A stretch of 64,000 nt of DNA, taken from assembly GCF_000003195.3 (NCBI RefSeq), contig NC_012879.2:34339505-34403504 (forward strand). Reading direction: 5' to 3'. The notes beneath the pieces are model-generated. The model worked only from the letters and a program-made list of their open reading frames with translations, ran no database searches and was not told where the DNA came from. The position numbers and the translations under genes are program-made. This DNA is from Sorghum bicolor. Its lineage: Eukaryota; Streptophyta; Magnoliopsida; Poales; Poaceae. This document shows, piece by piece, positions 11,508-23,911 of this stretch (its first letter is position 1; the number at the start of each line of letters is the position of its first letter).

Positions 11508-11915
11508 TGTGGGGGTATAAACCCCTATACCCTCATGGGCCTATATGGGCCGCACCATCAGAGGTGGCTCGGCCCACAAGATGAAGACGTGCGGCGCACG
11601 ACTGGTCGGCGTGCACCGCAAGGCTACAAGATTTTGTACCAAATAGGATACTTTGCTTGTAACTCTGTCCCTTCAGGATATATAAGGAGGGGCAGGGGTC
11701 CCCTAGAGGACAGATCATACATCATATTCTCTCAACACAAATCAATACAACCAGACGCAGGACGTAGGTATTACGCCAACTCGGCGGCCGAACCTGGATA
11801 AAAAGCTTGTCCGTGTCTTGCGTCACCATCGAGTTCGTAGTTTGCGCACCGTCTACCGATAAACTACTACCGTGGGTATACCCCAAGGTAGACTGCCGAC
11901 CAGCTTTCGTCGACA
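11508..11915 (+). repeat. 5' LTR of the LARD-like element
   Basis: 408 bp, TGTGGGGGTATAAACC...CGTCGACA. From ATCATATTCTCTCAACAC (about 11722) to the end it is nearly identical to the right LTR; upstream of that it is largely different. Confidence 0.8.
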
Positions 11916-12781
11916 GTGGCGCGCCAGGTAGGGGGTGTGCGTGCAACTTTCCCGACGAACGAGATGGTCATTATCCCCGACTTTGTGGCCATGGCGGGCG
12001 ACTTCACGTTCACCGTCAGCTTCAACAGCTTCACCGCCACGACCACGGAGGAGGCGTAGATCCGATCTGCGCCAATCACTTCTTCATCGACGTCGGCGGC
12101 GGCTTCAACCACGCTGGCTACGACTCCAACTACTCCAGCAACGTCTCCGACCACGCCGACAACGCGTCACCCGCTTCTCTGCTACAAAGGGAGGCAGATC
12201 GACGACACCGACCTGCTCAGGCTATCGACCAAGTTGTGTGGCCTACTTGCTCTGACCACGAGTCGCAATAATAATCGCCGCGAAGAACGGCGCTACGACA
12301 GCCGCGACCACCATCACGACAACAAGTCAAGCAACTCTCCCGACCAGACTTTCGTCCAAAGATAAGTACAATTCTAATATTTTATTTATTTTTGGCATAA
12401 TATTTTTAAGATTATTATTCTTCAAAACAACTTTTTTAGCCGACTAGTTTTTTCTCCTACACGAGCTTTCTAGAGCCGGTACTGTCTCCGACTCCTCCCT
12501 ACACGTGCACGAGATCCGCCCTCTGCGTTCCGGGTGGTCGGCAGTAGCTCTCTGACGTGGCTGACAATCCTACGCGTGCCTAGGTTCCGCACCTCATGCT
12601 GATTGTTGGCTAGACCAGAGCTGGTACAAGCTCTAGGATGAATTAACTACTCGTGCTAATTTTATAACAAAAAATCTAAAACTTATCTTAGTACTGATTT
12701 TTTATCTAAAGGTTATTTATACATCATGTACTACCAATTCTTTATATTTACTTTTTAGGAGTTTGGCCCAGTCGACAAGCT

Positions 12782-13280
12782 ACGCTTGGAGACTCGTCGA
12801 CTATTCCCTACGCTGTGCCCGGGGACTGCTCCGACCACCGAGCACGTTTACGTTTCCAACCACGCTCGGGGACTTGTCGACTACTCTCTATGCTGTGCTC
12901 GAAGATTGTGCCGACCACCGAGCACGTTTACGTTCCCAACCACGCTCAGGGACTTGTCCACCGGTCTCTACGCCGTGCTCGGGGACTGTGCCGACCACCG
13001 AGCACTATACGCTCGGGGACTGTTCGACCAGCTCACCAATTTAAGAACTTGGGGACTGCACCGACCACCGAGCACTATACGCTCGGGGACTGGTCGACCA
13101 GCCCACCAATTTGAGAATTCGGGGACTGCACCGACCACCGAGCACTATACGCTCAGGGACTGGTCGACCAGCCCACCATGAGAATTCGGGGACTGTACTG
13201 ACCACCGAGCGTTATATGCTCGGAGACTGGTCGATTAGTCTATTCAATTGCAGACGAGCATGATATGCTCGGGGACTGGT
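12782..13280 (+). repeat. Minisatellite, about seven units of 50-80 bp
   Basis: Units carry the core GCTCGGGGACT followed by a spacer and GACCACCGAGCAC. Unit length shrinks from about 75-80 bp to about 50 bp along the array. The core GCTCGGGGAC also appears singly at 13333, 13444 and 13741, the last just upstream of the right LTR, so the array seems built from sequence near the polypurine-tract side of the element. Confidence 0.8.
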
Positions 13281-13754
13281 AAATTCAATTTTTTAGACCT
13301 TGCTACAAGGCTCATACTTCGCCTTCCAGCAAGCTCGGGGACTACATCGGTACGATGCATCTGGCGATGCATCTCAGTTTCAGAATTTCTTTAAGAACTT
13401 TTCTTTTGACCCTGGCACCACGTGTCTACGTCACCTACTACCAGGCTCGGGGACTAAGTGGGCACACTTCACCTTGCGGTGAATATGCTTGCTATTTTGA
13501 GGTCTATACTTTTCAGAAAAGTAAAGTGGGCACACTTCACCAGGAAAGAAATCTTTTTTAATTAAGAGCACCATGCATTCTTCGAACAACCTGCTTCTTC
13601 GATGTCAATGTTGATCAACTGTCTTTTGAGTTTGTCAAAATACCGTTGCAACTGTTTGGGCGACTTTCCTGCTTATTGAAGACGTCAAGTCTCACTGATC
13701 GAAGAAGCTCAAGACGGCGTGTTACATCACAATACATGGTGCTCGGGGACTAGC

Positions 13755-14210
13755 TGTGGGGGTATAAACCCCTATACCCTTACGGCTAGACTTCGGCCAG
13801 GAGGCTTGGCCCATTACGAGACGAGTCCAAGGCTTGATCCGACAACCTGGAGTTTCGCGCAAGGAAACAAGATGTGGAGATCAAGCAGGATTCTAGTCGG
13901 TTAGAATAGAAATTGATATCGAATTATTCATGACAATTGTAACCGACTAGGATTAGTTTCCGGATCTGTAACCCTGCCCTCCAGACTATATAAGGAGAGG
14001 CAAGGGACCCCCCTAGGACATCATATTCTCTCAACACAAATCAATACAACCAGACGCAGGACGTAGGTATTACGCCAACTCGGCGGCCGAACCTGGATAA
14101 AAAGCTTGTCCGTGTCTTGCGTCACCATCGAGTTCGTAGTTTGCGCACCGTCTACCGATAAACTACTACCGTGGGTATACCCCAAGGTAGACTGCCGACT
14201 AGCTTTTGTC
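13755..14210 (+). repeat. 3' LTR of the LARD-like element
   Basis: Starts TGTGGGGGTATAAACC after the purine-rich GCTCGGGGACTAGC. The final bases (CGACA in the left copy) are missing or altered: it ends CTTTTGTC. Its U3 differs from that of the left LTR while R/U5 is almost the same. Confidence 0.75.
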
Positions 14211-17200
14211 TTTGGACGAATTGTTCTAATTGCAAGAATCGAACACCAAGTACATAACTATGATAAACTAAGAACAATATAATCTTGAATATAAGCAAGT
14301 AGAGCAAAGTCATAAGCAATATATTGAAGTAGAACAAAGTCATATTCATAATATTGAAGAACAAAGATAATTAGAAAGTAATTAGAAGCACAATTAGAGA
14401 ATTACCAAGAATCCTCCTGACAGATCCGGAAACCAATCGAAGATTGACTCCTTCTAGTTCTAATCCTATGTAGCTATGCTAATCTAGATGTCTAATTGAT
14501 GCGGTGGCTCTAATCTTGATCAGAGGCTTCTTCTCCCTTGAAGAACAATGAATTAGGGTTGAGAGGCTCTCTCCTCCAGGGGCCAGGGGGTCTGGTTTTA
14601 TAGTCCCTTCAAGTGAATATGGGCCCTTAGATCAAACCGACATAGATTGTATGGTTTAGATTCATACTTTATGTCGGTGGAGATCTCCCGCAAAGCAGAG
14701 TCCTCATTGGACTCAGGGGCAGGGCGGGCGCCCTGACCAACTGGGCGGCCGCCCAGGGTCAGGCCCTGTTTCGCCTCCGCTTCGGTCTCGTGGCTTCTGG
14801 AGTCTTCTAGATGTAAGATAATTGCGCAGCACGTTAATATCTTTACGTAATCCTGACATGTGGGCCTTTCTTCCATATTTCCTGATAACCCCCTGCAGAA
14901 ATAGACAAACACCAAAACTCGTGGAATTCTGTCAGATAAAACCCTAAGTCTAGATCTTGATTTCATTTGGATCCTTTTCTTTATTTATTTGATAATTAAA
15001 TTTGATACTTAAGGACCGTCAACACCCGTCCGGTCTCCCGTTCGTTCCCATGGCTTCTGGACTCTTCTAGATGGAGGAAAATTACGCGGCACGTAATTAT
15101 CTCGTTGTAAACATGACATGTGGGCCTTCTCTCCATATTTTCTAATACCCTGCAGAAATAGATAAACACCAAAGCTCGTGGAATTCTGTCAGATAAAACC
15201 CTAATTCTAGAAGTTTGGTGCATATTGATCCTTTTCCATGTTTAATTGATGGTTAAATTTAGTACTTACGGACCGTCAACACGTACTTAGTATAAAAGAG
15301 ATAACATTTGATAACAAACAGCGGATAGACAACTCCAGACTTCGGGTATTAACTTCTCTCTACAGGATCCAACTGACTGGTTGATTACAAGCCTAACACT
15401 CCTCCTGATGTATGGGGGAAATAGCAAGAGTGAGTCCATGTCGAATTCCACAAGTATAGCAACTAGATTGTTTAGCTCCCACAATCTCATGATCAATGTG
15501 ACATAAATAATGTAAAGCATTAAACAATAAATAATGAACACATTAACACACAAGAATCAAAACCCTTAATGTAGATGTCCCCAAGGCCACTCCTGACCGT
15601 GAGCTCGGCTAGTATACTAGTTTTTAACACTCTGCAGAGGTTGTACATCTTTACCCATGAGTAATGATTTACCCTTTCGCCCGAGGTGATCAGCCTCTTA
15701 ACTCACTACCAAGGAAGGTCGGCAGGGATCACTATGAAGCCTTTCAAAAGTTCGTCTAACATGTTAGGGCCGCAAGGTTTCCCGGGCGCGCAGATATAGA
15801 TGCCCCCCTTTCAAATGGCACAACGACGCACAACCTATACACATAAGGACAGAGGCTCGCACTATACCCAAAATGGTTAGGCCCCTCTAGCGCCCTTTTA
15901 GGTAACCACTGACAAGCTAGAAAAGGTCTTCATACTAAGCTAAAGCCAGAGTCATTATAGCCCTCATGGTTGCACTGTTGTCCCGGGTGATCACGTACAG
16001 ATAAATCATCAAGCTGCTAAAAAGTCATTTTTATCATTTATTACTTAACATTAATCTAGTCACAGGATCATGGTCACAGAAATAAAATCCAAATGCTATA
16101 CTTGCCTTAAACTTAGATCCTTCTTCTAGTCCAAACCTTCAACGGATTACTTCTTCTTGATTGCCAACTCCTTCTGATCACCAACGTACTTTCTCATTGA
16201 CTGGACAAGATCATAGAGCACCACACAAACATCCAAGCAATCATACATGAGCAAACAATAAAAATTAATTAGAACAGTACACCAACAATAAAAAGGTTTG
16301 AAAACTAATCTACGTATTACTACGAACACACAGGTGAAAAAAGCATGCTAATTAGAGCGCGATGAAAAAGAAATGACTACTGAGACTTTTATATTGTATA
16401 AAAGACTATGCTTGTTGTTTTATTTTGGTGAAACCATATAAATAAATTATTAAGACCATATTAATTAAAACATAATTTAATTCAAAAGCTGGGCTGAAGC
16501 TACTCATGTTTAGTTTATAAACATTATCATATAATTTAATCATGTTTAGTACATCCTAGGAGTTAAATTAAATTGTAAATATGGGATCTAGCAAGATTGC
16601 CACACCTTTAGTCCGCAGGTGCCTACAGCTTCTGTGGACACCGGACGTCATGGCACCTGCGCCCTGTGTGTTTGCATCTATTCCTCTCGTATGGCCACCA
16701 ATCATGCACGCTGTTGGGGAGTACGGATGCGTGAGTGCCCTCATTGATCGCGCTTAGACGTACGCGCGTGACTCATTCATGTCGTGATGCTTCTCAGGAG
16801 CTGACAACATCTCCATTATCTAGCTGTTGTTCCCAACACTTCAGAATTATGACACCGGCCAACGTGCATACTATCGTGCAAGACCGAAGGAGATAATGAT
16901 CAGATTAGTTTTCTCACCAATCATAGAGAGTGACGTGAAGCCATCAGCCATTCTTGATTCCTTGCTCCTAGTCCAGGTCGTCCTTGATCCTAGCCCCTCG
17001 TCCCTATGTAGATGAGCTGTGATCGAGGCCGCCGCTCATCTCGATGGAACAATGCGGATGGTGCCTTCTGTTTCGGTGGTGAAGACTGAAGACGAAGCCA
17101 GCGCCGTCGGTGCGGGATCAGGGAAGTTGACCAAGTGAACTTGATTTGTAGGCCCATGGCGATAGCCAATTGCTGTCATACTTGATCGATCCTTCATGGC

Positions 17201-18254
17201 TGGCTTGCATAGATGCAGGGCGGGGTTAGACCTAGAGGAGGTGCGGCCAGTGCAGCTTGGAGGATGAAGCTGGGCTAGGGCTGTGCTACGTGCGGTGTTT
17301 AGCCAAAAAAATCGTGTCGACGACGGTCTGCCACACAGAAAGCTCATCATGATGGCGCCCTAGGAAAAAATATAATTCATATTATCTTAGGATAATTTCA
17401 AAACTAAAGATTTCTCTTAGGGTATTTCGTGATGATGGCGCCCTAAGAGATTCGTATATATATATATATAGGAAGAAAAACTCCCCACATCAACCTCAAT
17501 TAGCAATATGATACTAATTGATGTTGCATCCTCCATCTTTACTAATAGACCTAAATAAATATTAAAGCCCATTAGTAAATAAAGGCATGGGCTTGAGGGA
17601 GTCGTTGGAAAATTATGCTTAGATTCTTTTTCTTCTATTTTCGAAATCATTTAATTTCATAGATAAAATAATTCTAGAAAAGTGTAGAATTATTATTTAA
17701 GCCATGAAAAATATTCCGAAAGCTCCAAAAATTCGGTGAAAATTCACGGAGACAATATGGAGCATGAGGAATCCAAATAAAGTATTTGGAGCACATGATA
17801 ATATAATATGGAGCATCTAAAAATTAGATTATGCTCACGGAAAAGACCGGAAAATTTTCGGAGAAGTTTGTAGAGATTGCTTGATCGACAAGAAACTGAA
17901 AGGAGTGACTTAGGTTTGAAAGAAAAGATTCTGACAGACTCTGAACAAAATCTTGACTCGAGAGACAAGAAATTTGATTGTAGAAAAAGATAAATATGTG
18001 CCTAATAAGGAAGATCGATCTACTAAACGAATTTTAAATATATTTCTTACTATCAACATACAAAGAGCAACAAGCAAATATCACAACAAATCTTATGCAT
18101 CTGCATGCATACACTACAATGTTGCTAAACCCTATGATGAATTTTAATTTAAGAAAAATTTTTATTTTACTATATTTTCATGAACACAAAAATACCTAAT
18201 TAAATCATTTTAGACCTATTTCAAAGGATGCAAATTTTAGGGTGTTACATTAAG

Positions 18255-20735
18255 AACTAAGAATGGACCTTTGGTTTTTATAAACCTGAATGCTTATACC
18301 AAAATATGGGTTGAATGTAATAGTCAAGTGGTCGTAAACCAAGCAAAGAATATTTGACTTAGAAGCCTATATCCATTTCACTGTTGTCACCACATCCAGA
18401 TGGATTATTTTCTTAGCACTATAAGTTGCTAGAACCTTGGGCACAAAAAGATTTTTTACTCACCTATGCAGGGAAGGCTTGTTTTCATTGTTCTCTAGGA
18501 TGATGTGCTCGAGTATATTGCTATGAATGTCCATGAGATGTGGAACTTAGTAGTGGAGGAACCATTCCAATTGTCATGTTGCCAATGTTGTAGAGTCTTC
18601 TCAAATCAAGAGCACCAGTCATACTGAACAACGCCAACCAACAGGCCAGCTATATTCACCTAAAAATTTATTATGAATTGCATACGAGGCAAAGAAAACT
18701 AACCTAACATTCATAACAGAATACCAAACGAGGAAAGGATCCTTACTCAGAATTCAGAAAAACAATAAAATGGGACAATCTCTGGTTGTTGAATGGCTAG
18801 ATAGACCTGTTTTTAATTCGAGTGTTCCATCCTGGCTCTCATTGCCATAACCATATATATAGTATCTATTGCGGCACCTAGGTCTGTCCCTGTTATCTAA
18901 AAATCGAAACCGTTACTCCGAAAGGGAAGATCCATTTTTATCAAATTCCTATACAGAGTATATGGTTAGTAGGTCAGATTAGATCCTACTGGGATAAGTA
19001 GGAGCTGCTGACATATTTGTAGGTCCTCTGTTGTGCATACCATGCTTGAAGGCAACAAAGGGGAAAAACATGAGTGAGCCTAGCAGCAGACATAATACGT
19101 AATCAGAATCAGAAAGCACTTCACATGTGAAAAAAGGAAAGATACAAAAAGGGTCATGTGGATGCCTATGGATAATATGTATTGATTACTTATCATTGAT
19201 GGGACCAAACAGATTTCTAATCAATTGAAATTTATTTTGCACAAGAGGATAATGTTATCCTGATCCACACCATTCTGTGCATCTAGAAAAGATATGAAGG
19301 AAAGACACAACAGCCAAAATGAAAGAAACTCACCAACACACCTTCCAATCTTATTAGTCTACGCAGATCCTCTTGGTTGAGGTCCTACATCACATAGCAT
19401 AGAGGAAAGGAGCATCAGCAAGCATGAAGCAGAAGGAAGATGTGCTCCAAATTCCCAAGAACACAATATTGAAGAATAGACAGAAAGAAGTGTGTGGGTA
19501 AGATCATGTAACCCTGTTGTTTCCATCAGGTAGAAATAGTGTACATAGTATTTTGATGTTTAATTATTGTACTGTGAAGTATGTAAATTTAAGAGTAAGG
19601 AAAACCTGAAGTTTATTACGTGACCGAAGATGTGTAAGCATGTCTAGATACATGTGTTGGTTGGCTGTTTAGATTTGCATGTGTACATACATGTGTTGGT
19701 TGGCTGACACTGACAAATAGAATTAATCTAAGAAATAAAATACGATAATGCTTTTAGATTTGCAACTGTTTAATCTGCATTAGACTGCAAATATTACCCA
19801 GGTGAGAAATTCTGCAGGAGTCATGTTTAGACTATTTGAGCAGAACCTCTAAAGAACCCTACATCCTCAAGCACAAGCGTCGTGTATCAGTGAAAGGAAT
19901 ATCCAAAACATCATGAAGGTACAAATGAAGCCAAAAATGATACAGGGCAGCATCACCTATAGAGCACGGACCTAGCAGAGGGGCATAGAAGGCAAGCAAA
20001 CCACAGTGCACTGTGTTACATCGGGCTGGACTATGTGCAACCACCCGTGCTGGCGTGTCGGCCGATTCGGAGCCGAGGTCGGAACTATGCCGGTATGTTA
20101 CCCACACTAGGGTCGCTGCCACCTACGGCGGGGCAAAACCCTAGGTCACCCCATCGCCACCGCCACCGCCGCCACGTTGGGGGCCCGCTGTCGCTCCGTA
20201 CGTCACGCGTGGGGGGTGTGGATGAGAACAAGGGCCGCGGTCATCGTGCCGAGTGGCAGCCATTGTGGAGGTCCACTTGTGCCACTGCCCTGTCCGCATC
20301 GGAAGGGATGGGGAGAGAGAGAGAGAATGGAAGGGAAGAGACTGCCGAGACTTATACGCACAGTGGACGGAGAAGGAGGGGGCTAGCGCTGCGCTGGCTT
20401 GGGGCGTCGTCATGCCGTCGCCCCTGCCTCGGCCGCACCGCCCGTGGGGCACTGTCGTCTTGTCGCCTCCACCTCGGGCTCGAGAGTGAGGATGGGGAGG
20501 TCATGCTATTTTTTTATGAGGAGTGGGGAGAGCGCTAGATGTTTTTGTGGAGGCCGACGTGGGCTGCTCCTGGCCACACAAAGGGAATCAGCCAATCAGG
20601 CTAAGATGGACCAATGGGAGGGGGAGGAGGTGAGGTGGCATTGAGGTGCACCAATGGCAGATTTGAGGAGACGTGGCTGGGGTGGCGACACGGGGAGCAA
20701 CTTAGAATTGTTAGGGTAAATTAGTCCAAAGATTT
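18255..20735. other. Unassigned sequence, no gene named
   Basis: Mostly AT-rich with a GC-rich island at about 19985-20560. Short protein-like stretches exist on the minus strand (for example DLNQEDLRRLIRLEG near 19370, bounded by AG and GT), but I cannot build a gene model or name a protein. ORFs in the GC-rich island have low-complexity composition and overlap on several frames, so I do not call them. Confidence 0.35.
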
Positions 20736-20739
20736 TAGA

Positions 20740-21720
20740 AATAAAAATAAGAAATTCGCAAGATAGTAGAAGTGTAGTAGTTTCGAAATTTATACTATAC
20801 AATCTGCAGTAATTGAAAACTATCTGGAATTATTTGCAAGCTAGTAGCATGGAAAAACTAACCCTTTCATGAAGTCCACAATATTAGCAAGGCAAAATTG
20901 TATCCAAATCATGTTGGATGGTCAAAGTTGCAGAACAAGATTTAGGGCCAAATGAACACCGTCCTTAGAATTTGCAACATCTGAGTTGTCTGCTACTTGG
21001 CTAAATCAAATTGAACAAACATTGACGATGTTGCTTATCTCCTTGCAGTGACAAGAAAGAGGGGACAAAGGGGAAGCAAAAACAAACCTCAGAGGAACTC
21101 ATAGCGGTGCTTATCTCGTCCTAGGGTTTATTCTTTTGAGTTTAAAGTGTCTGCAACATAATTTAAGGCAAGGTCCAATAGCATTAGTTTGTTTCCAATC
21201 AGAAAATTCGGAACATAAATTGAAGATGATGCAATCAAGTTTGACAGATCTTCAAGAATATATTGTATTGTGTGTTGCCTTAAATTTTGTTTTATAGGAA
21301 AAAGAAAGTTGTTCATGTACCTCAAGAGCACTAAAGTTTGCATACATAGGTATTGAAAGGGAATAAAGAATTAAAGAAAACCCAGATTACCTTGGTCCAG
21401 TAGTGGTTACACAAGAGGAATCTGCAAGTCAACAAACCACATCTAGAAAAAGATAAGGATACACTGACATAGTTCAATTTGAAGCATAGATCATTGAAAA
21501 GATCTAACAAATAAAATTAAGATCTTTTGTAGACAATAGAAGCATAATAGCTGGCAAAGTTAGACTGTAAACCTACAGTAAATGAAAAATAAATATAATC
21601 TCCAATTAAAACTATTGGCAAGCCGGTAGCATGGAAAAGTTAACCCTCAAGACCCCAAAACATTAGCAAGGCAAATTGATATTCAGAGCAAGTTGAATGG
21701 TTGAAGCTACAACAATTAGG
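20740..21720. repeat. Dispersed direct duplication (20740-20940 and 21505-21720)
   Basis: Blocks such as GTAGCATGGAAAAACTAACC (about 20847) and the later GTAGCATGGAAAAGTTAACC, followed in both by ATTAGCAAGGCAAA, show about 200 bp repeated with a period of about 770 bp. The copies are clearly diverged. Nothing coding is recognised. Confidence 0.65.
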
Positions 21721-22950
21721 TATAAGTATAAATTGCTTTGTGCCTCTATTTACCATACATAGGGAGAACGTATAGTATGCACAAAAGAAATTGTTGGCAT
21801 CTCTTGGATGAAGATAGAAACTGAAGGTTTTGCATGGTACTGAAATTATGAACATATCCATTTTATTGTGATTGCTGCACAAACCAATGTACCACAGACC
21901 AGCGACTTTCAGCTGTCTCCATAACACCCAAAATTAATCTCATGCATACCGAAGGAAAATATGGCAATAGGCTGGTCCAAATTACATACCAAATAAATAT
22001 ACAGCCTACAGGTCTGAAGAGAACACTGTGATTATTGATGCAACCACAAGACTGGATAGAAAAGGATGAACAATGTTTCTTCTTATGAAGCAACAGGCAA
22101 GCATCATCGATGGTGCTAAAAATGTGAACGGAAACATTAATTGTGCCAAAATGAAAGCAAGTACAGCACAAGAAAGCACAAAATTGATGCCCAAAAACTC
22201 AAAGAAATAGGAGAGGCAAAAGTGACCGTACACAACCAAAGTGTATGGCAATGTAATCCTTGGAAATAGGGCATGTGCTCAGAAATGATAGTATATAATT
22301 TGGCGTCACATGCAATGATCATAGATAATGAACACGCAAAGGGCAAATCATTATAGGTAATTGCATGAAAACCACGGATCTCATAAGAGTGAATCCAGCA
22401 GCATAGTATGTGACTAAATACACAATAAGCAGTAGCTCTCATTGGTGCATTAAAACTGCACAAAATAGAACAGCCAGGAATAAATACAAGGAAACAGAAT
22501 CATCCAATTGACCATTGCCTCATGTATTATGGGACAAGCACATGAAACAAAAACATAATTTCAGGTCCAATCATCATAGCAGTAGCCCATTCCCTTAATT
22601 TTGAACAAAACAACAATACAAAACTGTACTCGTCACTGCACATGACTGGAATGCAAACAATAAACATAAGAACACCAGCGCTATAGTGGTGTCACACAAA
22701 TGTCACTGATACGCTCATGTGCTCACATCTCGGTCATAATACCTCTCTGCTCTCATATCCAGCGAAATTGTGCAGCTCACGACCTATAGAACAAGAATCT
22801 ACAGTAACCATGTAGATCCACAAGAGAAAAGGAGAACACCATATCTACGACAAAATGGAGCCCTCGTTCATGCATATGGCACATCAGGAGAGAGGGTAGG
22901 GAAAGAGAAGGGAGAGGAGTAAACCAGTGAGCGGACAGAATGAGGGAGAG
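21721..22950. other. No gene seen
   Basis: AT-rich sequence. Minus-strand ORFs up to about 100 codons here are hydrophobic, intron-like translations with no motif that I recognise. Confidence 0.4.
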
Positions 22951-22959
22951 GAGAGCTGT

Positions 22960-23530
22960 GCCGACTGTCTGCAAAGAGCTCGCACGGAGGGGGTAGGCGG
23001 CCGTGGCGCCGGCCATGGCCGCCCGTGCCACGCCGCCGCGCAGGGCCGTGCGTGTCGGTCGTGCCACACCGTGCCGCGGGCCTCGCCCACGCAGGGGTGG
23101 GGGAAGGGAGGGATGCTGTCGCCTCGTGCACGTCGCCGCGACTACCTGCAAGGAGCTCGCACAGAGGGGGAGGGCAGCCGCGCCCGCCAGCAATGGCCGC
23201 CCGCGCCACGCCGCCGCATAGGGCCACCTGCGTTGGCCACGACAAGCCGTGCCACGGGGCCCACCCGTGCGGGAGTAGGGGAAGGGAGGGACACCGCCGG
23301 CCTCCTCCTACGCCGTCACGTCGCACACGTCGCAGCGGCAGCCTGTAAGGAGCTCGCACGGAGAGGGAGGGCGGCCGCGGCCGCCGGCGACGGCCGCCCG
23401 CGCCACAGCACCGCGCAGGGCCACATGCTTCGGCCACACGACGCCATACCGCGGGGCCCACCCGTGCGGGAGTGGAGGCAGGGGAGGGAGGCCGCCGAGC
23501 TCTGCCTACGTCGCCGCCTCGCGCACATCA
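22960..23530. repeat. GC-rich tandem repeat, three units of about 175-200 bp
   Basis: Each unit contains GAGCTCGCAC, a GGCCGCCCG(C/T)GCCAC block and a CCGTGC-type block followed by GGGGAAGGGAGGGA or similar. Equivalent points fall near 22971, 23148 and 23345. Open frames on both strands come from base composition and repetition and are not credible genes. Confidence 0.75.
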
Positions 23531-23906
23531 CCTCCTCGGGAGGGAATGCGAGATGGAGAGGGATAGAGAGAGGAGAAGGAGAAAGAGGATAAGATGGGAG
23601 GGCAGGGAAGGAGATATTTCTCTATTGAATCAGGGATGCGGCGTTGACTGCTATAGTGAACCGTTTTTTTCCTCGTGAGAAGCCATACCGGACACGTGGC
23701 TAGTCCGATTTCCTGCCTAGCTTAGCCGGCTTAATAAGAGTAAATATGAAGGATAAGCATCAGAGTGAAATGTACCACGCCATGCCGACAGCGCTTCTCC
23801 TGCAGAACCGGTGTCCCTCTCCCAAGCGCACTCCAGCAAACCCCTCCACTAAGCAAAACCATAAGGCAAATGTGAGTACGAAGAACAAAAAAGGAGCAAG
23901 CAGAAC
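23531..23906. other. No feature recognised
   Basis: Purine-rich then AT-rich flank up to the target site of the next gypsy element. Confidence 0.4.
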
Positions 23907-23911
23907 AAAAT

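Larger units (their letters stand above)
11508..14210 (+). mobile_element. Small non-autonomous LTR element (LARD-like)
   Basis: A 2.7-kb element with short LTRs, a primer-binding-site-like TGGCGCGCCAGGTAGGG at 11917, no pol genes, and an internal tandem-repeat array. Just after the 5' LTR a frame reads MAGDFTFTVSFNSF and soon stops, perhaps a gag remnant. It must depend on enzymes of another element. The orientation is set by the PBS being next to the left LTR. No target duplication is visible, and the two LTRs disagree in U3 (see findings). Superfamily not assigned. Confidence 0.75.
10632..15024 (-). mobile_element. Athila-like solo LTR (subfamily A) nested in another LTR
   Basis: The minus strand begins TGTTGACGGTCC at 15024 and ends AATACCCAACA at 10632, flanked by CCCGT (10627-10631 and 15025-15029). 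Without the inserted element at 11508-14210 it is about 1.69 kb and closely matches the solo LTR at 7591-9103. Paired GC boxes are at 14722 and 14743 and the TATA box is near 14596-14602. It contains sequence around 11400-11507 and 14211-14270 that the 7591 copy has lost. Confidence 0.9.
10516..15281 (-). mobile_element. Truncated Athila-like LTR (subfamily B), split by a solo LTR
   Basis: Two pieces, 15281-15025 and 10631-10516, make about 370 bp of the beginning of an LTR (minus strand TGTTGACGGTCCGTAAG). It contains paired GC boxes at 10584 and 10605. Its 3' part is missing, so no target duplication is visible. It sits inside the Tekay-like solo LTR and was itself the target of the next insertion. 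Confidence 0.8.
10409..18249 (-). mobile_element. Solo LTR of a Tekay/Del-like gypsy element, interrupted by a nest
   Basis: On the minus strand the LTR starts TGTAACACCCTAAAATTTG at 18249 and ends GGGTACTACA at 10409, flanked by TTAAG (10404-10408 and 18250-18254). After removing the nested insertion (10516-15281) it is about 3.07 kb, like the LTRs at 23912-26924 and 52302-55527, with which it shares long blocks (the stretch around 15300-16120 matches 52440-53230). No internal region is attached. A short TA run at 17455-17470 sits where the other copies have TATATATAT, the presumed TATA region. Confidence 0.9.

Noticed and set aside
12782..13280. CRISPR-like array of repeats and spacers
   Set aside because: The units are degenerate head-to-tail minisatellite repeats in a plant retroelement, without unique spacers of constant length.
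20035..20538. 167-codon ORF in the GC-rich island
   Set aside because: Compositional ORF with competing frames on both strands and no motif.
22777..23592. Long GC-rich ORFs (up to 221 codons) on both strands
   Set aside because: They overlap each other in several frames, follow the 175-200 bp tandem repeat, and show no domain. They are explained by base composition.
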